Source: Candidatus Altarchaeales archaeon ex4484_96
GTDB taxonomy: Archaea > Altiarchaeota > Altiarchaeia > IMC4 > QMZM01
Assembly: GCA_002254405.1 (NCBI GenBank)
Contig: NJDH01000018.1
Location: 1-16,268 of the forward strand
Direction: 5' to 3'
DNA length: 16,268 bases
A program made the position numbers and the translations under genes. Of this stretch, positions 1 to 7,279 are shown in pieces; the first letter of the stretch is position 1, and each line of letters begins with the position of its first letter. The notes beneath the pieces were generated by a model, which saw nothing but the letters and a program-made list of their open reading frames with translations, did not search any database and was not told the DNA's origin.

Positions 1-776
1 AACTCATTAGCGCTATAAACGCCGTTTAGATTCTCACCAGATAAACCCAGAAAAAAAGGAAGCCCAGCCCCAGAGCCGATAAAAACAGCATCAAAACCAA
101 AAACAAGCTCGTCAAACAAAACAGTCCTCCCCACCAGATGATTAAGCCTGAACTCAACACCCATTTTTTTCAAATAATCTATTTCGCTGTCTACAACAGC
201 TTTAGATAAACGAAAAGCAGGTATACCATACTGCAACACACCCCCCGCCTTGTGCAGGGACTCAAATACCGTCACCGAATACCCTTTTTTAGCCAGCTCC
301 GAGGCGCATGATAAGCCAGAAGGTCCAGAACCGACGACTGCAACAGACTTCCCGGCTGAGGCGGGAATAGTTGGATTAACCTGTTTATCTGAGTTAATCA
401 ACCAGTCGCCGACAAAACGCTCCAGCAAGCCAACCGCAACAGGCTCCCCCCCTGTTTTATTTAAAACACAATGCTTCTCGCACTGGCTTTCCTGCGGACA
501 AACCCGTCCGCAGATTGCAGGATAAAAATTTTTTTCCTTCAGCTTAAGTGCCGCCCCATCAAGATTATCCTCCATGATGAATTTTATGAAAGCAGGTATA
601 TCAATTTCCACAGGACAGCCCGCAACACAAGATGGATTCGCACACGATAAACACCTTTGAGCCTCCCTGACTGCCTCATCCCGGTTGTAACCCAACGAAA
701 CCTCCCCAAAATTTTTTACCCTATCAGCCGGGTTCTGCTTTCTCACACGGGTTTTCTTGCGCGGGTTAACGCTCAT
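1..776 (-). CDS. nfnB: NADPH-dependent glutamate synthase small-chain-like / NfnB (SudA) large subunit, 3' part cut by window edge
   Basis: Translating the minus strand from the ATG at 774-776 gives an open frame to the left edge (about 258 residues); the rest lies outside. Residues 42-103 carry the iron-sulfur cysteines of the GltD/NfnB N-terminal domain (C42, C45, C50, C54 and C89, C93, C99, C103), and residues 145-154 form a VAVVGSGPSG dinucleotide-binding loop. In NfnB/SudA this subunit binds FAD and two [4Fe-4S] clusters and works with a small NAD-binding flavoprotein in electron bifurcation between NADH, ferredoxin and NADPH. The gene directly upstream is exactly that partner and its stop overlaps this start by 11 nt in another frame, so the pair should be translationally coupled. 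A glutamate synthase or sulfide dehydrogenase role cannot be excluded; the partner argues for Nfn/Sud. Confidence 0.88.
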   Translation of the reverse strand, partial: MSVNPRKKTRVRKQNPADRVKNFGEVSLGYNRDEAVREAQRCLSCANPSCVAGCPVEIDIPAFIKFIMEDNLDGAALKLKEKNFYPAICGRVCPQESQCEKHCVLNKTGGEPVAVGLLERFVGDWLINSDKQVNPTIPASAGKSVAVVGSGPSGLSCASELAKKGYSVTVFESLHKAGGVLQYGIPAFRLSKAVVDSEIDYLKKMGVEFRLNHLVGRTVLFDELVFGFDAVFIGSGAGLPFFLGLSGENLNGVYSANE

Positions 777-1602
777 TGTTTTCCCTCCCAATATAGCGTT
801 TAAGTGAATGCTCCTCTTCTCTAAGATAAAAACCAGCCCGATGGAAGAGCTCATCAAAATCAACCTCATGCGCGTTGAATTCAGGCCCGTCAACGCAGGC
901 GAATTTTGTTACGCCCCCCACAGTAACCCGGCAGGCACCGCACATACCGGTTCCGTCCACCATAACCGGGTTCAGACTGACGATGGTGTCCACACCATAT
1001 CCCCGGGTCAGAGCAGAAACAGCAGACATCATAACCAGAGGCCCGATAGCAATAACCCTATCGATGTTTCTTTCATCAAGCAGGTGCCCAAGCTCGTCTG
1101 TTACATAACCCTTTTTTCCGCATGAGCCATCATCTGTTGTTATGTACGTTTGTTCGGATAATTTCTCCATCCTACTGCGCCAGAATAAAAGCTCGCCGCA
1201 TCTTGCACCCAGTATCGTGAATATCCTGTTACCAGCCCCCGATAAAGCCCGAATAATCGGGTATAAAGGCGCCGCCCCAATTCCACCGCCAATACAGGCT
1301 ACTGTACCGTATTTTTTTATCTTGCTGGGTTTGCCCAAGGGGCCAAGTAAATCAAGTATCTCATCCCCTACATTCAATGAAGCAAGCTCCCGGGTGCTCT
1401 TACCAACAACCGCGAAGATAAGGGAAATAAATCCCTCTCTTGGGTTTACGTCAGCCACAGTCAACGGTATTCTCTCCCCCCTTTCAGTATTGCGCAAAAT
1501 GATAAACTGCCCGGGCTGATAAGCTCGAGCAATCTGCGGGGCCGAAACATCCAGCATATAAGCCTCTGATGTGATTTTTTCTTTACAAATGATTTCGTTC
1601 AT
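766..1602 (-). CDS. nfnA: Ferredoxin-NAD(P) oxidoreductase small subunit, NfnA/SudB type
   Basis: 278 residues from the ATG at 1600-1602. An upstream in-frame ATG at 1647 would add a 15-residue tail lying in the AT-rich promoter, so I reject it; GGGTG just upstream of 1602 can act as a ribosome site. Residues 44-51 (RIPLTVAD) are the flavin loop, and residues 99-112 (ACIGGGIGAAP) the NAD(P) loop. The C-terminal part has D216, C221, C224 and C236 in VDGTGMCGAC...FACVDG, the unusual Asp plus three Cys [2Fe-2S] ligand set known from NfnA. The protein is expected to pass hydride from NADH at its FAD and feed the iron-sulfur chain of the large subunit encoded directly downstream with an 11-nt overlap. 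Related DHOD/PyrK-like electron-transfer proteins share the fold, but the C-terminal signature and the partner favour NfnA/SudB. Confidence 0.9.
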   Translation of the reverse strand: MNEIICKEKITSEAYMLDVSAPQIARAYQPGQFIILRNTERGERIPLTVADVNPREGFISLIFAVVGKSTRELASLNVGDEILDLLGPLGKPSKIKKYGTVACIGGGIGAAPLYPIIRALSGAGNRIFTILGARCGELLFWRSRMEKLSEQTYITTDDGSCGKKGYVTDELGHLLDERNIDRVIAIGPLVMMSAVSALTRGYGVDTIVSLNPVMVDGTGMCGACRVTVGGVTKFACVDGPEFNAHEVDFDELFHRAGFYLREEEHSLKRYIGRENNER

Positions 1603-1616
1603 GATGCACCCGTGAG

Positions 1617-1646
1617 TTATATAATTTAGTTTATAATAATAATACA
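1617..1646. promoter_or_regulatory. Divergent AT-rich promoter between nfnA and fbp
   Basis: About 78 nt separate the two divergent starts (1602 and 1681). The run from about 1630 (TTTATAATAATAATA) can serve as a TATA element for the plus-strand fbp gene, giving a leader of roughly 20 nt, and on the other strand for nfnA with a very short leader. A second element, TTATATAA at 1617-1624, lies only about 15 nt from the nfnA start. Assignment rests on AT content and spacing only. Confidence 0.5.
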
Positions 1647-1680
1647 ATCCATCAAATACAACAAAAAAGAGAGGCTTAAT

Positions 1681-2574
1681 ATGACAACCTTAAGGCAATA
1701 TCTAAACAGCACCGGCTGCGATGATAAACTCGCGGATCTGATTGAATTAGTCGCCCAACAGGCTAAACCAATAAGGGAAGCGTTCATATCAAACCAGGAG
1801 TACGTAGACAGCGAAAACATATACGGTGAAACACAGATTGCACTCGATAAATGGTCAAACGAGCACCTGATGAAGATATTTAAGGAATCTAATCTGGTGA
1901 AAGAAGCGGCCTCGGAGGAAGAGGCGGAGATAGTTAAGTTCCCTGATGCGAAAACAGATTATGCGCTGACAATAGACCCTCTTGACGGCTCCTCACTTGT
2001 TCAGGTGAACCTGGCTGTGGGAACGATAGTTGGAGTATACGAGGGTTCTGTGATGCAGCCGGGGGTTAATCTAAGGGCTGCGTTTTATATGCTATACGGC
2101 CCCCTGACGGTCTTAGGGCTCACGGTAAAGCAGGGAGTGCATTTATTCGCCTTAAACGAGGAGGGAGATTACGTGATGACCGAAAGAGACGTGAGAATAC
2201 CGGAAGGCAAGCTTTACGCCAGCGGGGCGCTGAAGAAAGACTGGCTCCCGGAGCATGCCAGGTTCATCAAGTACCTCGAGGATGAGGGATACAAGCTCAG
2301 ATACTCGGGTTCGTTTGTCGCAGACGTCCACCAGTACCTTAAATACGGGGGATTGTTCTCGTACCCCGCATACAAGGGTAAAGAAACAGGCAAGCTGAGG
2401 CTATTGTTTGAGGCCAACCCCATGGGTTTCATCGTATCAGAAGCGTGGGGGCGCATAAGCAACGGCAAAAAAAACCTGCTTGAAATAAAACCGGAAAAAC
2501 TCGACCACAGGGTGCCCATTTATGTCGGAAGCAGGGGGGTTATAGAAAAGATGGAAAAAGAATATGATATTTAG
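1681..2574 (+). CDS. fbp: Class I fructose-1,6-bisphosphatase
   Basis: 297 residues; ATG preceded by GAGAGG (1669-1674) at 6 nt. The enzyme removes the 1-phosphate from fructose 1,6-bisphosphate, the committed step of gluconeogenesis, in the cytoplasm. Visible class I features are GE at residues 49-50 in YGETQIALD, the acidic metal loop around residues 77-81 (ASEEE), the metal/phosphate signature D99-P-L-D102-G-S-S, and a C-terminal KLRLLFEANPM segment matching the substrate-binding helix of bacterial and eukaryotic FBPases. It is somewhat shorter than the about 330 residues of the E. coli enzyme. The aldolase making its substrate starts 12 nt downstream. Most archaea use the bifunctional type V or the inositol-monophosphatase-like type IV enzyme, so class I here suggests transfer or lineage-specific retention. 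It ends in TAG, in the same frame as the next gene. Confidence 0.93.
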   Translation: MTTLRQYLNSTGCDDKLADLIELVAQQAKPIREAFISNQEYVDSENIYGETQIALDKWSNEHLMKIFKESNLVKEAASEEEAEIVKFPDAKTDYALTIDPLDGSSLVQVNLAVGTIVGVYEGSVMQPGVNLRAAFYMLYGPLTVLGLTVKQGVHLFALNEEGDYVMTERDVRIPEGKLYASGALKKDWLPEHARFIKYLEDEGYKLRYSGSFVADVHQYLKYGGLFSYPAYKGKETGKLRLLFEANPMGFIVSEAWGRISNGKKNLLEIKPEKLDHRVPIYVGSRGVIEKMEKEYDI

Positions 2575-2586
2575 AGGAAGAATAAG

Positions 2587-3711
2587 ATGACCGAATATGA
2601 GCCTATTTCAGGGAAGAAACTATTTAAGCCTTTGATTGATAAAGACTGCATTGTTATGGCTGCAAACACCCGATATATACCCGGGGCTGCCAGGGGCATA
2701 CTCCAGGCTGCTAAAGATACGAGAAGCCCGATTTTATGCGAGATAGCTAGAAGCGAATCCGATTTAAAAGGCGGGTACACAGGATATACTCCCGCCAAAT
2801 ACGCCGAGAAAATCAAGCAGACAGCAAATGATGTGGGCATCGATAAATGGGTGATGCACGCTGATCACATCTCGGTCAAAAACAACGAGAGGGAAACCAT
2901 TGAAGGGACAAAGGAGCTTGTGAAATCACAGATAAAATCCGGTTTCACCTCATTTGCGATAGACGCATCACATATCTTCAACTTCGAGGGGAAGACCGTG
3001 AAAGAGGAGTTACAGGGTAATCTGGATGCAACAATAGAGATAGGTAATTTCATATCAAAAGAGATGGAGAAAAAAGGTATCGAATCCTATGGCCTGGAGG
3101 TTGAGGTGGGTGAGGTCGGCAGAAAAGACGAGAAAGGGTTTATTTTAACAAGCCCCGAGCAGGCCGTTACCTTCATATCTGAGCTTAATGAGGCTGGAAT
3201 CGAACCAGATCTGCTGGCCACCGCCAACGGCTCCACCCACGGCAACATCTACGATGAGAGAGGGGTTAAGATAGAGCAGGTATCGATAGACATCCCAAGA
3301 ACAAAAAATATAGCGAAGGCGCTTAGGGAATTAGGCTCTCATGTGCGGGTAGCTCAGCATGGAATAACAGGGACGCCGCTTCATCTGATTGCCACACAGT
3401 TCCCAAGGGGTGATGTGATAAAAGGCAACGTCGGGACCTTCTGGCAGAACATAGTCTGGGATGTGCTTAAGGTTTATGAGATAGAGCTATATGAGAAAAT
3501 AGAGAGCTGGGTTCTCGAGGAATACGCTGGTAAAGGAAAAAGCAACGAGGAGATATTCGGCAAAAACTCCAAGTACGCTTTCAGGCAGTTCTTCGATGAG
3601 ATGCACAGCATAGACAACAAAGCAGTTAAGGCAATCGAGTCTCAGGCTTACGCCAGCGCCCTTATGTTTTATAAGGCGTTTAACAGCATAGGGAAGGCGG
3701 ACCTGATATAG
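2587..3711 (+). CDS. Class II-type fructose-bisphosphate aldolase (fructose/tagatose-bisphosphate aldolase family)
   Basis: 374 residues; ATG preceded by GAGG at 2574-2577, which overlaps the fbp stop codon and suggests translational coupling. The class II zinc-aldolase motifs appear in order: HADH at residues 91-94 (family HxDH, catalytic Asp then Zn-binding His), IDASH near 123, EVEVGEVG near 171 (family ExExG), NGSTHG near 217 with a further His, and AQHGITGTP near 258 followed by a KGNVGT phosphate-binding loop. The expected reaction condenses dihydroxyacetone phosphate and glyceraldehyde 3-phosphate to fructose 1,6-bisphosphate, which the upstream FBPase would then dephosphorylate. Motif spacing is looser than in bacterial FbaA, and about 60 C-terminal residues go beyond the core motifs, so a tagatose- or other ketose-bisphosphate substrate is possible. 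It ends in TAG with a TGA four codons later. Confidence 0.82.
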   Translation: MTEYEPISGKKLFKPLIDKDCIVMAANTRYIPGAARGILQAAKDTRSPILCEIARSESDLKGGYTGYTPAKYAEKIKQTANDVGIDKWVMHADHISVKNNERETIEGTKELVKSQIKSGFTSFAIDASHIFNFEGKTVKEELQGNLDATIEIGNFISKEMEKKGIESYGLEVEVGEVGRKDEKGFILTSPEQAVTFISELNEAGIEPDLLATANGSTHGNIYDERGVKIEQVSIDIPRTKNIAKALRELGSHVRVAQHGITGTPLHLIATQFPRGDVIKGNVGTFWQNIVWDVLKVYEIELYEKIESWVLEEYAGKGKSNEEIFGKNSKYAFRQFFDEMHSIDNKAVKAIESQAYASALMFYKAFNSIGKADLI

Positions 3712-3722
3712 AACATGGACCT

Positions 3723-3983
3723 ATGATGGACAGGGGATACCTGAGGGTAAAAAAAGCATCTTTCGGTCCCAAGCCTGATTGGAATGGGATACTAGCCTGC
3801 GTATCCCCCCACATGACGGGGGTCTGCGCTTCTGAGCTAAAATACATGCTAGCGGGAGGATTAAATTGCGATAACCAGGAGATAGACAAGATACAGTTGC
3901 TTCAATCCATCATCGGATTATCTCTTTTTCTCACCGGATTATGCTTTACCTTCATGGGAGCATACATCATATTTTTAGCATAA
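3723..3983 (+). CDS. Small hypothetical membrane protein
   Basis: 86 residues (85 from the second Met at 3726), starting 11 nt after the aldolase stop. I do not recognise the family. The N-terminal 55 residues are polar with cysteines (C26, C35, C50) and a GPKPDWNG segment; residues about 58-85 form one hydrophobic segment that could be a membrane helix. Codon use (ATA, AGG, GGA) resembles the neighbours, and the frame ends just before the next promoter. No ribosome-binding site is visible, so translation may depend on coupling to the aldolase. A competing antisense frame encodes a less protein-like sequence. It could be non-coding. Confidence 0.45.
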   Translation: MMDRGYLRVKKASFGPKPDWNGILACVSPHMTGVCASELKYMLAGGLNCDNQEIDKIQLLQSIIGLSLFLTGLCFTFMGAYIIFLA

Positions 3984-4000
3984 GACCCCGCTTAAATTCT

Positions 4001-4012
4001 CCAATATATAAA
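4001..4012 (+). promoter_or_regulatory. TATA box of the antiporter gene
   Basis: CCAATATATAAA is the most TATA-like element in the 63-nt gap; it predicts a start of transcription near 4032, about 15 nt before the ATG at 4047. Confidence 0.5.
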
Positions 4013-4046
4013 AAGAATAAGAGGGTAATTACTTGATACACGAAAA

Positions 4047-5849
4047 ATGGAGGTTGGGGGTATAGAGGGTTCCATGCTTCTTCTGGACATAGGGTTTGTT
4101 ATCTTATCCGCGACCGTGCTGGCCATACTAGCCCGGGCGCTAAAACAGCCGCTTATAGTAGCATACGTGCTTGCCGGGATAATCATCGGACCCTATGGTA
4201 TGCGCCTTATAACGGAAAGAGAGGTAATCAACGTATTAGCCGAGTTCGGGATAGCTCTTCTTTTATTCATGGTCGGGTTAGAGCTTGACTTCCGCAGGCT
4301 GAAAGACGTGGGTAAAGTCTCTCTCACATGCGGTTTAGGCCAGATAAGCGTAACATTCATCACGGGGTTTATGCTGACCAAATACCTGCTGATTGACATG
4401 GTAGGATACACAGACCTTTGGGCATTCTATGTCGCCTTTGCCTTAACCATAAGCAGCACAATGATTGTGGTAAAGCTCCTGGCTGATATGAACGAGCTTG
4501 ACACCCTCCACGGCAAAATAGTTTTGGGTACACTGCTTGTGCAGGACATCATCTCAATAATAGTGCTTGCATCCCTGTCTTCCCTAGATGGATTCTCTAT
4601 CGTCAAAATCATCCAGCCCATGCTACACGGCATAGCCTTGGTTGCCATAGCAGTATTATCAGCGAGATATGTTGTCCCACCCATCCTGCGTTACGTTGCG
4701 AACTCGACTGAAATACTTTTTTTGTTCGCATTATCATGGTGCCTGATATTCTCGTTCATATCCCTTGAGATGGGATTTAAAACAGTAACCATAGGGGCTT
4801 TCCTTGGAGGTGTTTCCCTTGCAATATTTCCCTACAACCTTGAGGTGATAGGCAGAGTGCGCTCGCTTAGGGATTTCTTTGCCACCATATTTTTTGTATC
4901 CCTGGGGATGCAGATAGCATTCGACCCGACCCTGCTTCCCCTTGGACTGATATTATCGGTTTTCGTGTTGTTCGGTAACGTGATTATTGTTATGCTGATA
5001 AATCTCCTCTCGGGTTTTCGGAAACGAACCTCTTTTCTTACAGCATTATCCCTGGCTCAGATAAGCGAATTCTCCCTGATTATCGTGAAAAACGGTGCAT
5101 TGCTGGGGCATATACCAGAAACTATGCTGTCTCTGGTCACAATAGTTGCGGTCGTGACCATAACAGTCAGCTCATATTTTATCGTGCACGGAGCAGGACT
5201 ATACAAAAGAGCCATGCCTTTTCTTAACCTCATAGAGGGATTAGGTAACAGAAAAATCAGGGAATTCGACAGGATACCCACGAGATCCAAAAAACACATA
5301 ATACTATGCGGCTGCCATAGGATGGGTAGAATAATACTCGATACCATAAAAAAAATAGGCAAAAACTATCTCGTAGTAGACATCAACCCCGAGGTGATAA
5401 AAAAACTAATGAATGGGGGAGTGCCATGCATCTATGGGGACATCGGAGACAAGGAGATACTTGAGAGAATAGACCTCAAGGATGCTGAGATTGTTATCTC
5501 CACAATACCAAGCCATGAAGACAACCTGCTTCTCATACGGGAAACAAAAAAGCTTAACCCCAACGCCATCGTTTTCATATCCGAGAGAAACATAAGCAAC
5601 GCCCTTGAGCTGTATGAGGAAGGCGCAAACTACATCATCATACCGGATATAGTCGGCGGCGAGAGAATCTCAGAGTACGTTAAGCAGTATATGACAGACA
5701 CAAACGGTGTGGATACGGCACGGGAGGATCACATAAGGAAGCTGAAGGAAATCGAAAAAAAACGCAGATTAGGGGAACACGAGTACAGTATACTAAGGGA
5801 GCTGGAAGGGGGATTAAATAACAGGTCTGATTTAAATAAAAAAGAGTAA
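4047..5849 (+). CDS. KefB-like CPA2 monovalent cation:proton antiporter with RCK (TrkA-N) domain
   Basis: 600 residues. Residues about 8-395 are strongly hydrophobic with some 12 membrane segments and carry CPA2 signatures: a GIIIGPYG loop near residue 44, SSTMIVVKLL near 137 and LLVQD with D167 as the likely ion/proton-coupling acidic residue. Residues about 414-550 form an RCK-N Rossmann domain (HIILCGCHRMG, then LVVDINPE and CIYGDIGD), expected to bind NAD(H) or a nucleotide and gate transport. The tail, about 50 residues, is charged and probably coiled; no TrkA-C domain is seen. It should exchange K+ or Na+ for protons in the cytoplasmic membrane. The start is ambiguous: the ATG at 4047 fits the promoter, while the ATG at 4074 has GAGGG four bases upstream and would begin at MLLLDIGF. 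Cation specificity cannot be read from the sequence. Confidence 0.88.
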   Translation: MEVGGIEGSMLLLDIGFVILSATVLAILARALKQPLIVAYVLAGIIIGPYGMRLITEREVINVLAEFGIALLLFMVGLELDFRRLKDVGKVSLTCGLGQISVTFITGFMLTKYLLIDMVGYTDLWAFYVAFALTISSTMIVVKLLADMNELDTLHGKIVLGTLLVQDIISIIVLASLSSLDGFSIVKIIQPMLHGIALVAIAVLSARYVVPPILRYVANSTEILFLFALSWCLIFSFISLEMGFKTVTIGAFLGGVSLAIFPYNLEVIGRVRSLRDFFATIFFVSLGMQIAFDPTLLPLGLILSVFVLFGNVIIVMLINLLSGFRKRTSFLTALSLAQISEFSLIIVKNGALLGHIPETMLSLVTIVAVVTITVSSYFIVHGAGLYKRAMPFLNLIEGLGNRKIREFDRIPTRSKKHIILCGCHRMGRIILDTIKKIGKNYLVVDINPEVIKKLMNGGVPCIYGDIGDKEILERIDLKDAEIVISTIPSHEDNLLLIRETKKLNPNAIVFISERNISNALELYEEGANYIIIPDIVGGERISEYVKQYMTDTNGVDTAREDHIRKLKEIEKKRRLGEHEYSILRELEGGLNNRSDLNKKE

Positions 5850-5876
5850 TATAAGTCTAATAGGTCCCAATATTAG
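5845..5876 (+). promoter_or_regulatory. Promoter with inverted repeat upstream of the ferredoxin-GGR operon
   Basis: A TATA-like element (TAATATAAG, 5847-5855) is followed at once by a perfect 6-bp inverted repeat, CTAATA (5857-5862) and TATTAG (5871-5876), spaced by 8 nt. The repeat lies where a repressor would cover the transcription start (predicted near 5877). It could be chance or a weak terminator for the antiporter gene. Confidence 0.35.
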
Positions 5877-5890
5877 TTTCGACACAAAAG

Positions 5891-6088
5891 ATGGTTGTTA
5901 GGGTAGACAGGAGCAAATGCCTGTACTGTGGTGCATGTGTTAGTTTGTGCCCGCAGGATGCTATTGAATTGATGGAAACCCATATTATAATAGATGAGAA
6001 AGTTTGCACCAGCTGTCTGATATGCGCCAGATTCTGTCCTGTTGGGGCGATATACGAGAAAAAAACAGATGATGGACAAACAATATGA
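5891..6088 (+). CDS. 2[4Fe-4S] ferredoxin, probable electron donor to geranylgeranyl reductase
   Basis: 65 residues. It has two CxxCxxCxxxCP motifs: C10, C13, C16, C20 and C39, C42, C45, C49, each followed by proline, so it is a bacterial-type dicluster ferredoxin of normal length. It is cytoplasmic and low-potential. Its 3' end overlaps the start of the geranylgeranyl reductase by about 20 nt, so the two should be made together. In Methanosarcina acetivorans an adjacent ferredoxin is the known partner needed for full saturation of archaeal lipids by its geranylgeranyl reductase; the same arrangement here points to the same role. No clear ribosome site precedes the ATG, consistent with a short leader from the promoter near 5850. 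Confidence 0.92.
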   Translation: MVVRVDRSKCLYCGACVSLCPQDAIELMETHIIIDEKVCTSCLICARFCPVGAIYEKKTDDGQTI

Positions 6089-7274
6089 TGTGATTGTGGT
6101 GGGGGCAGGCCCGGCCGGCAGCATAGCAGCATATTATATCGCGGGGGGGGGATATAGTGTGCTGGTTTTGGACAAGAAACAGGAGATTGGAACGCCTAAA
6201 AGGTGCGCGGAGGGGATTAACCTCAACGGGTTGGAATCCTTTGACCTAGAGATTAACCCAAAATGGGCCGTCAACGGGATAACCGGAGCTGTATGCTACT
6301 CCCCCTCAGGGAAGGCTGTTAAGGCTGATTTCGAATCCACTAGCGGGTATGTGCTGGAAAGAAAAATATTTGAGAAACACTTGGCAACCAGAGCAATAAA
6401 GAAAGGCGCCAGATACATGGTGAAAACCAACGCAAGAGGCCTGATAAAAGAAAACGGGGCCATAAAGGGCGTTAGAGCAGAACACATGGGTGATGAACTT
6501 GAATTAAGAGCCCGTATTGTTCTGGCAGCCGACGGCGTGGATTCAAAGATAGCCCGTGATGCTGGATTAAACACAAAAAATAACCTCAAAGACTATCACT
6601 GCGGATTCCAGTACGAGATGGCGGGCCTTAACCTAATGGAGGAAGATAAACTGCATCTATATTTTGGTGAAAAAATCGCACCCAAGGGATATGTGTGGAT
6701 TTTCCCAAAAGGCGATAGTGTGGCTAACGTTGGAATCGGAATACTGGGGTTGTTGTCTGATGATGGGGTGAGAGCAAAGGATTATCTGGATGACTTCATT
6801 AAAACACATCCTGAGATATTTGAAGGAGCATCCCCTATTGAGATGAACTCGGGGGGCATACCCGTTGGAGCCCCCATAGACGATATGGTAGCCGACGGTT
6901 TAATGGTTGTCGGAGACGCAGCCCACCAAGTTAACCCAATACATGGGGGGGGCATAAGCCTGGCCATGGAGGCAGGCCGGATTGCAGGTGAAGTAGCCTG
7001 TAGCGCACTAAACGCAGATGATGTTTCAAGGGATTCACTTAGTTTATACCAAAAGAGATGGGAGAAAGAATTCAACCCCAAGCTTAAAAAACTGCTGAAG
7101 CTTCGGGCCTTCCTTGAGGAGGTCACGGACAAGGAATTCGAGATGTTCGCTGAAACACTCAGCGGGAAGGATATTATCAGATTAACGGAATCAAAATATA
7201 ATTTCTTCATAAAAATACTGGGGAGAAAAGCCCCCCACATGGCACCCCTGGCAAAGAAATTTTTGAATAAATAA
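6069..7274 (+). CDS. Digeranylgeranylglycerophospholipid reductase (geranylgeranyl reductase family)
   Basis: 401 residues from the first Met of the pair at 6069/6072; an ATG at 6042 is in frame but would add nine charged residues before the FAD fold. The enzyme reduces isoprenoid double bonds of archaeal ether lipids. Visible motifs are the FAD loop VVGAGPAG (residues 10-17), RCAEG with C46 (the conserved cysteine near the active site), the family signature YVWIFP (208-213) followed by VGIG, and GDAAHQVNPIHGGGIS (from 282), the second FAD-binding motif. The C-terminal 100 residues are helical and basic, suggesting membrane contact. The ferredoxin directly upstream overlaps it and is the likely electron source. 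Two long G runs (6143-6151 and 6945-6952) encode glycines here and are possible slippage sites. Menaquinone-type or chlorophyll-type GGR roles are unlikely in this context. Confidence 0.9.
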   Translation: MMDKQYDVIVVGAGPAGSIAAYYIAGGGYSVLVLDKKQEIGTPKRCAEGINLNGLESFDLEINPKWAVNGITGAVCYSPSGKAVKADFESTSGYVLERKIFEKHLATRAIKKGARYMVKTNARGLIKENGAIKGVRAEHMGDELELRARIVLAADGVDSKIARDAGLNTKNNLKDYHCGFQYEMAGLNLMEEDKLHLYFGEKIAPKGYVWIFPKGDSVANVGIGILGLLSDDGVRAKDYLDDFIKTHPEIFEGASPIEMNSGGIPVGAPIDDMVADGLMVVGDAAHQVNPIHGGGISLAMEAGRIAGEVACSALNADDVSRDSLSLYQKRWEKEFNPKLKKLLKLRAFLEEVTDKEFEMFAETLSGKDIIRLTESKYNFFIKILGRKAPHMAPLAKKFLNK

Positions 7275-7279
7275 AAAAA

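Noticed and set aside
250..525. Plus-strand open frame across the left block
   Set aside because: It lies antisense to the NfnB-like gene, whose cysteine motifs and flavin loop are clear; the plus-strand translation has no family features.
3680..3889. Minus-strand frame over the small hypothetical gene
   Set aside because: Sequence is irregular, has no start signal and overlaps the aldolase end; the plus-strand frame has a hydrophobic segment and native-like codons.
5857..6132. Minus-strand open frames opposite the ferredoxin
   Set aside because: They are mirror images of a ferredoxin with all eight cysteines in place.
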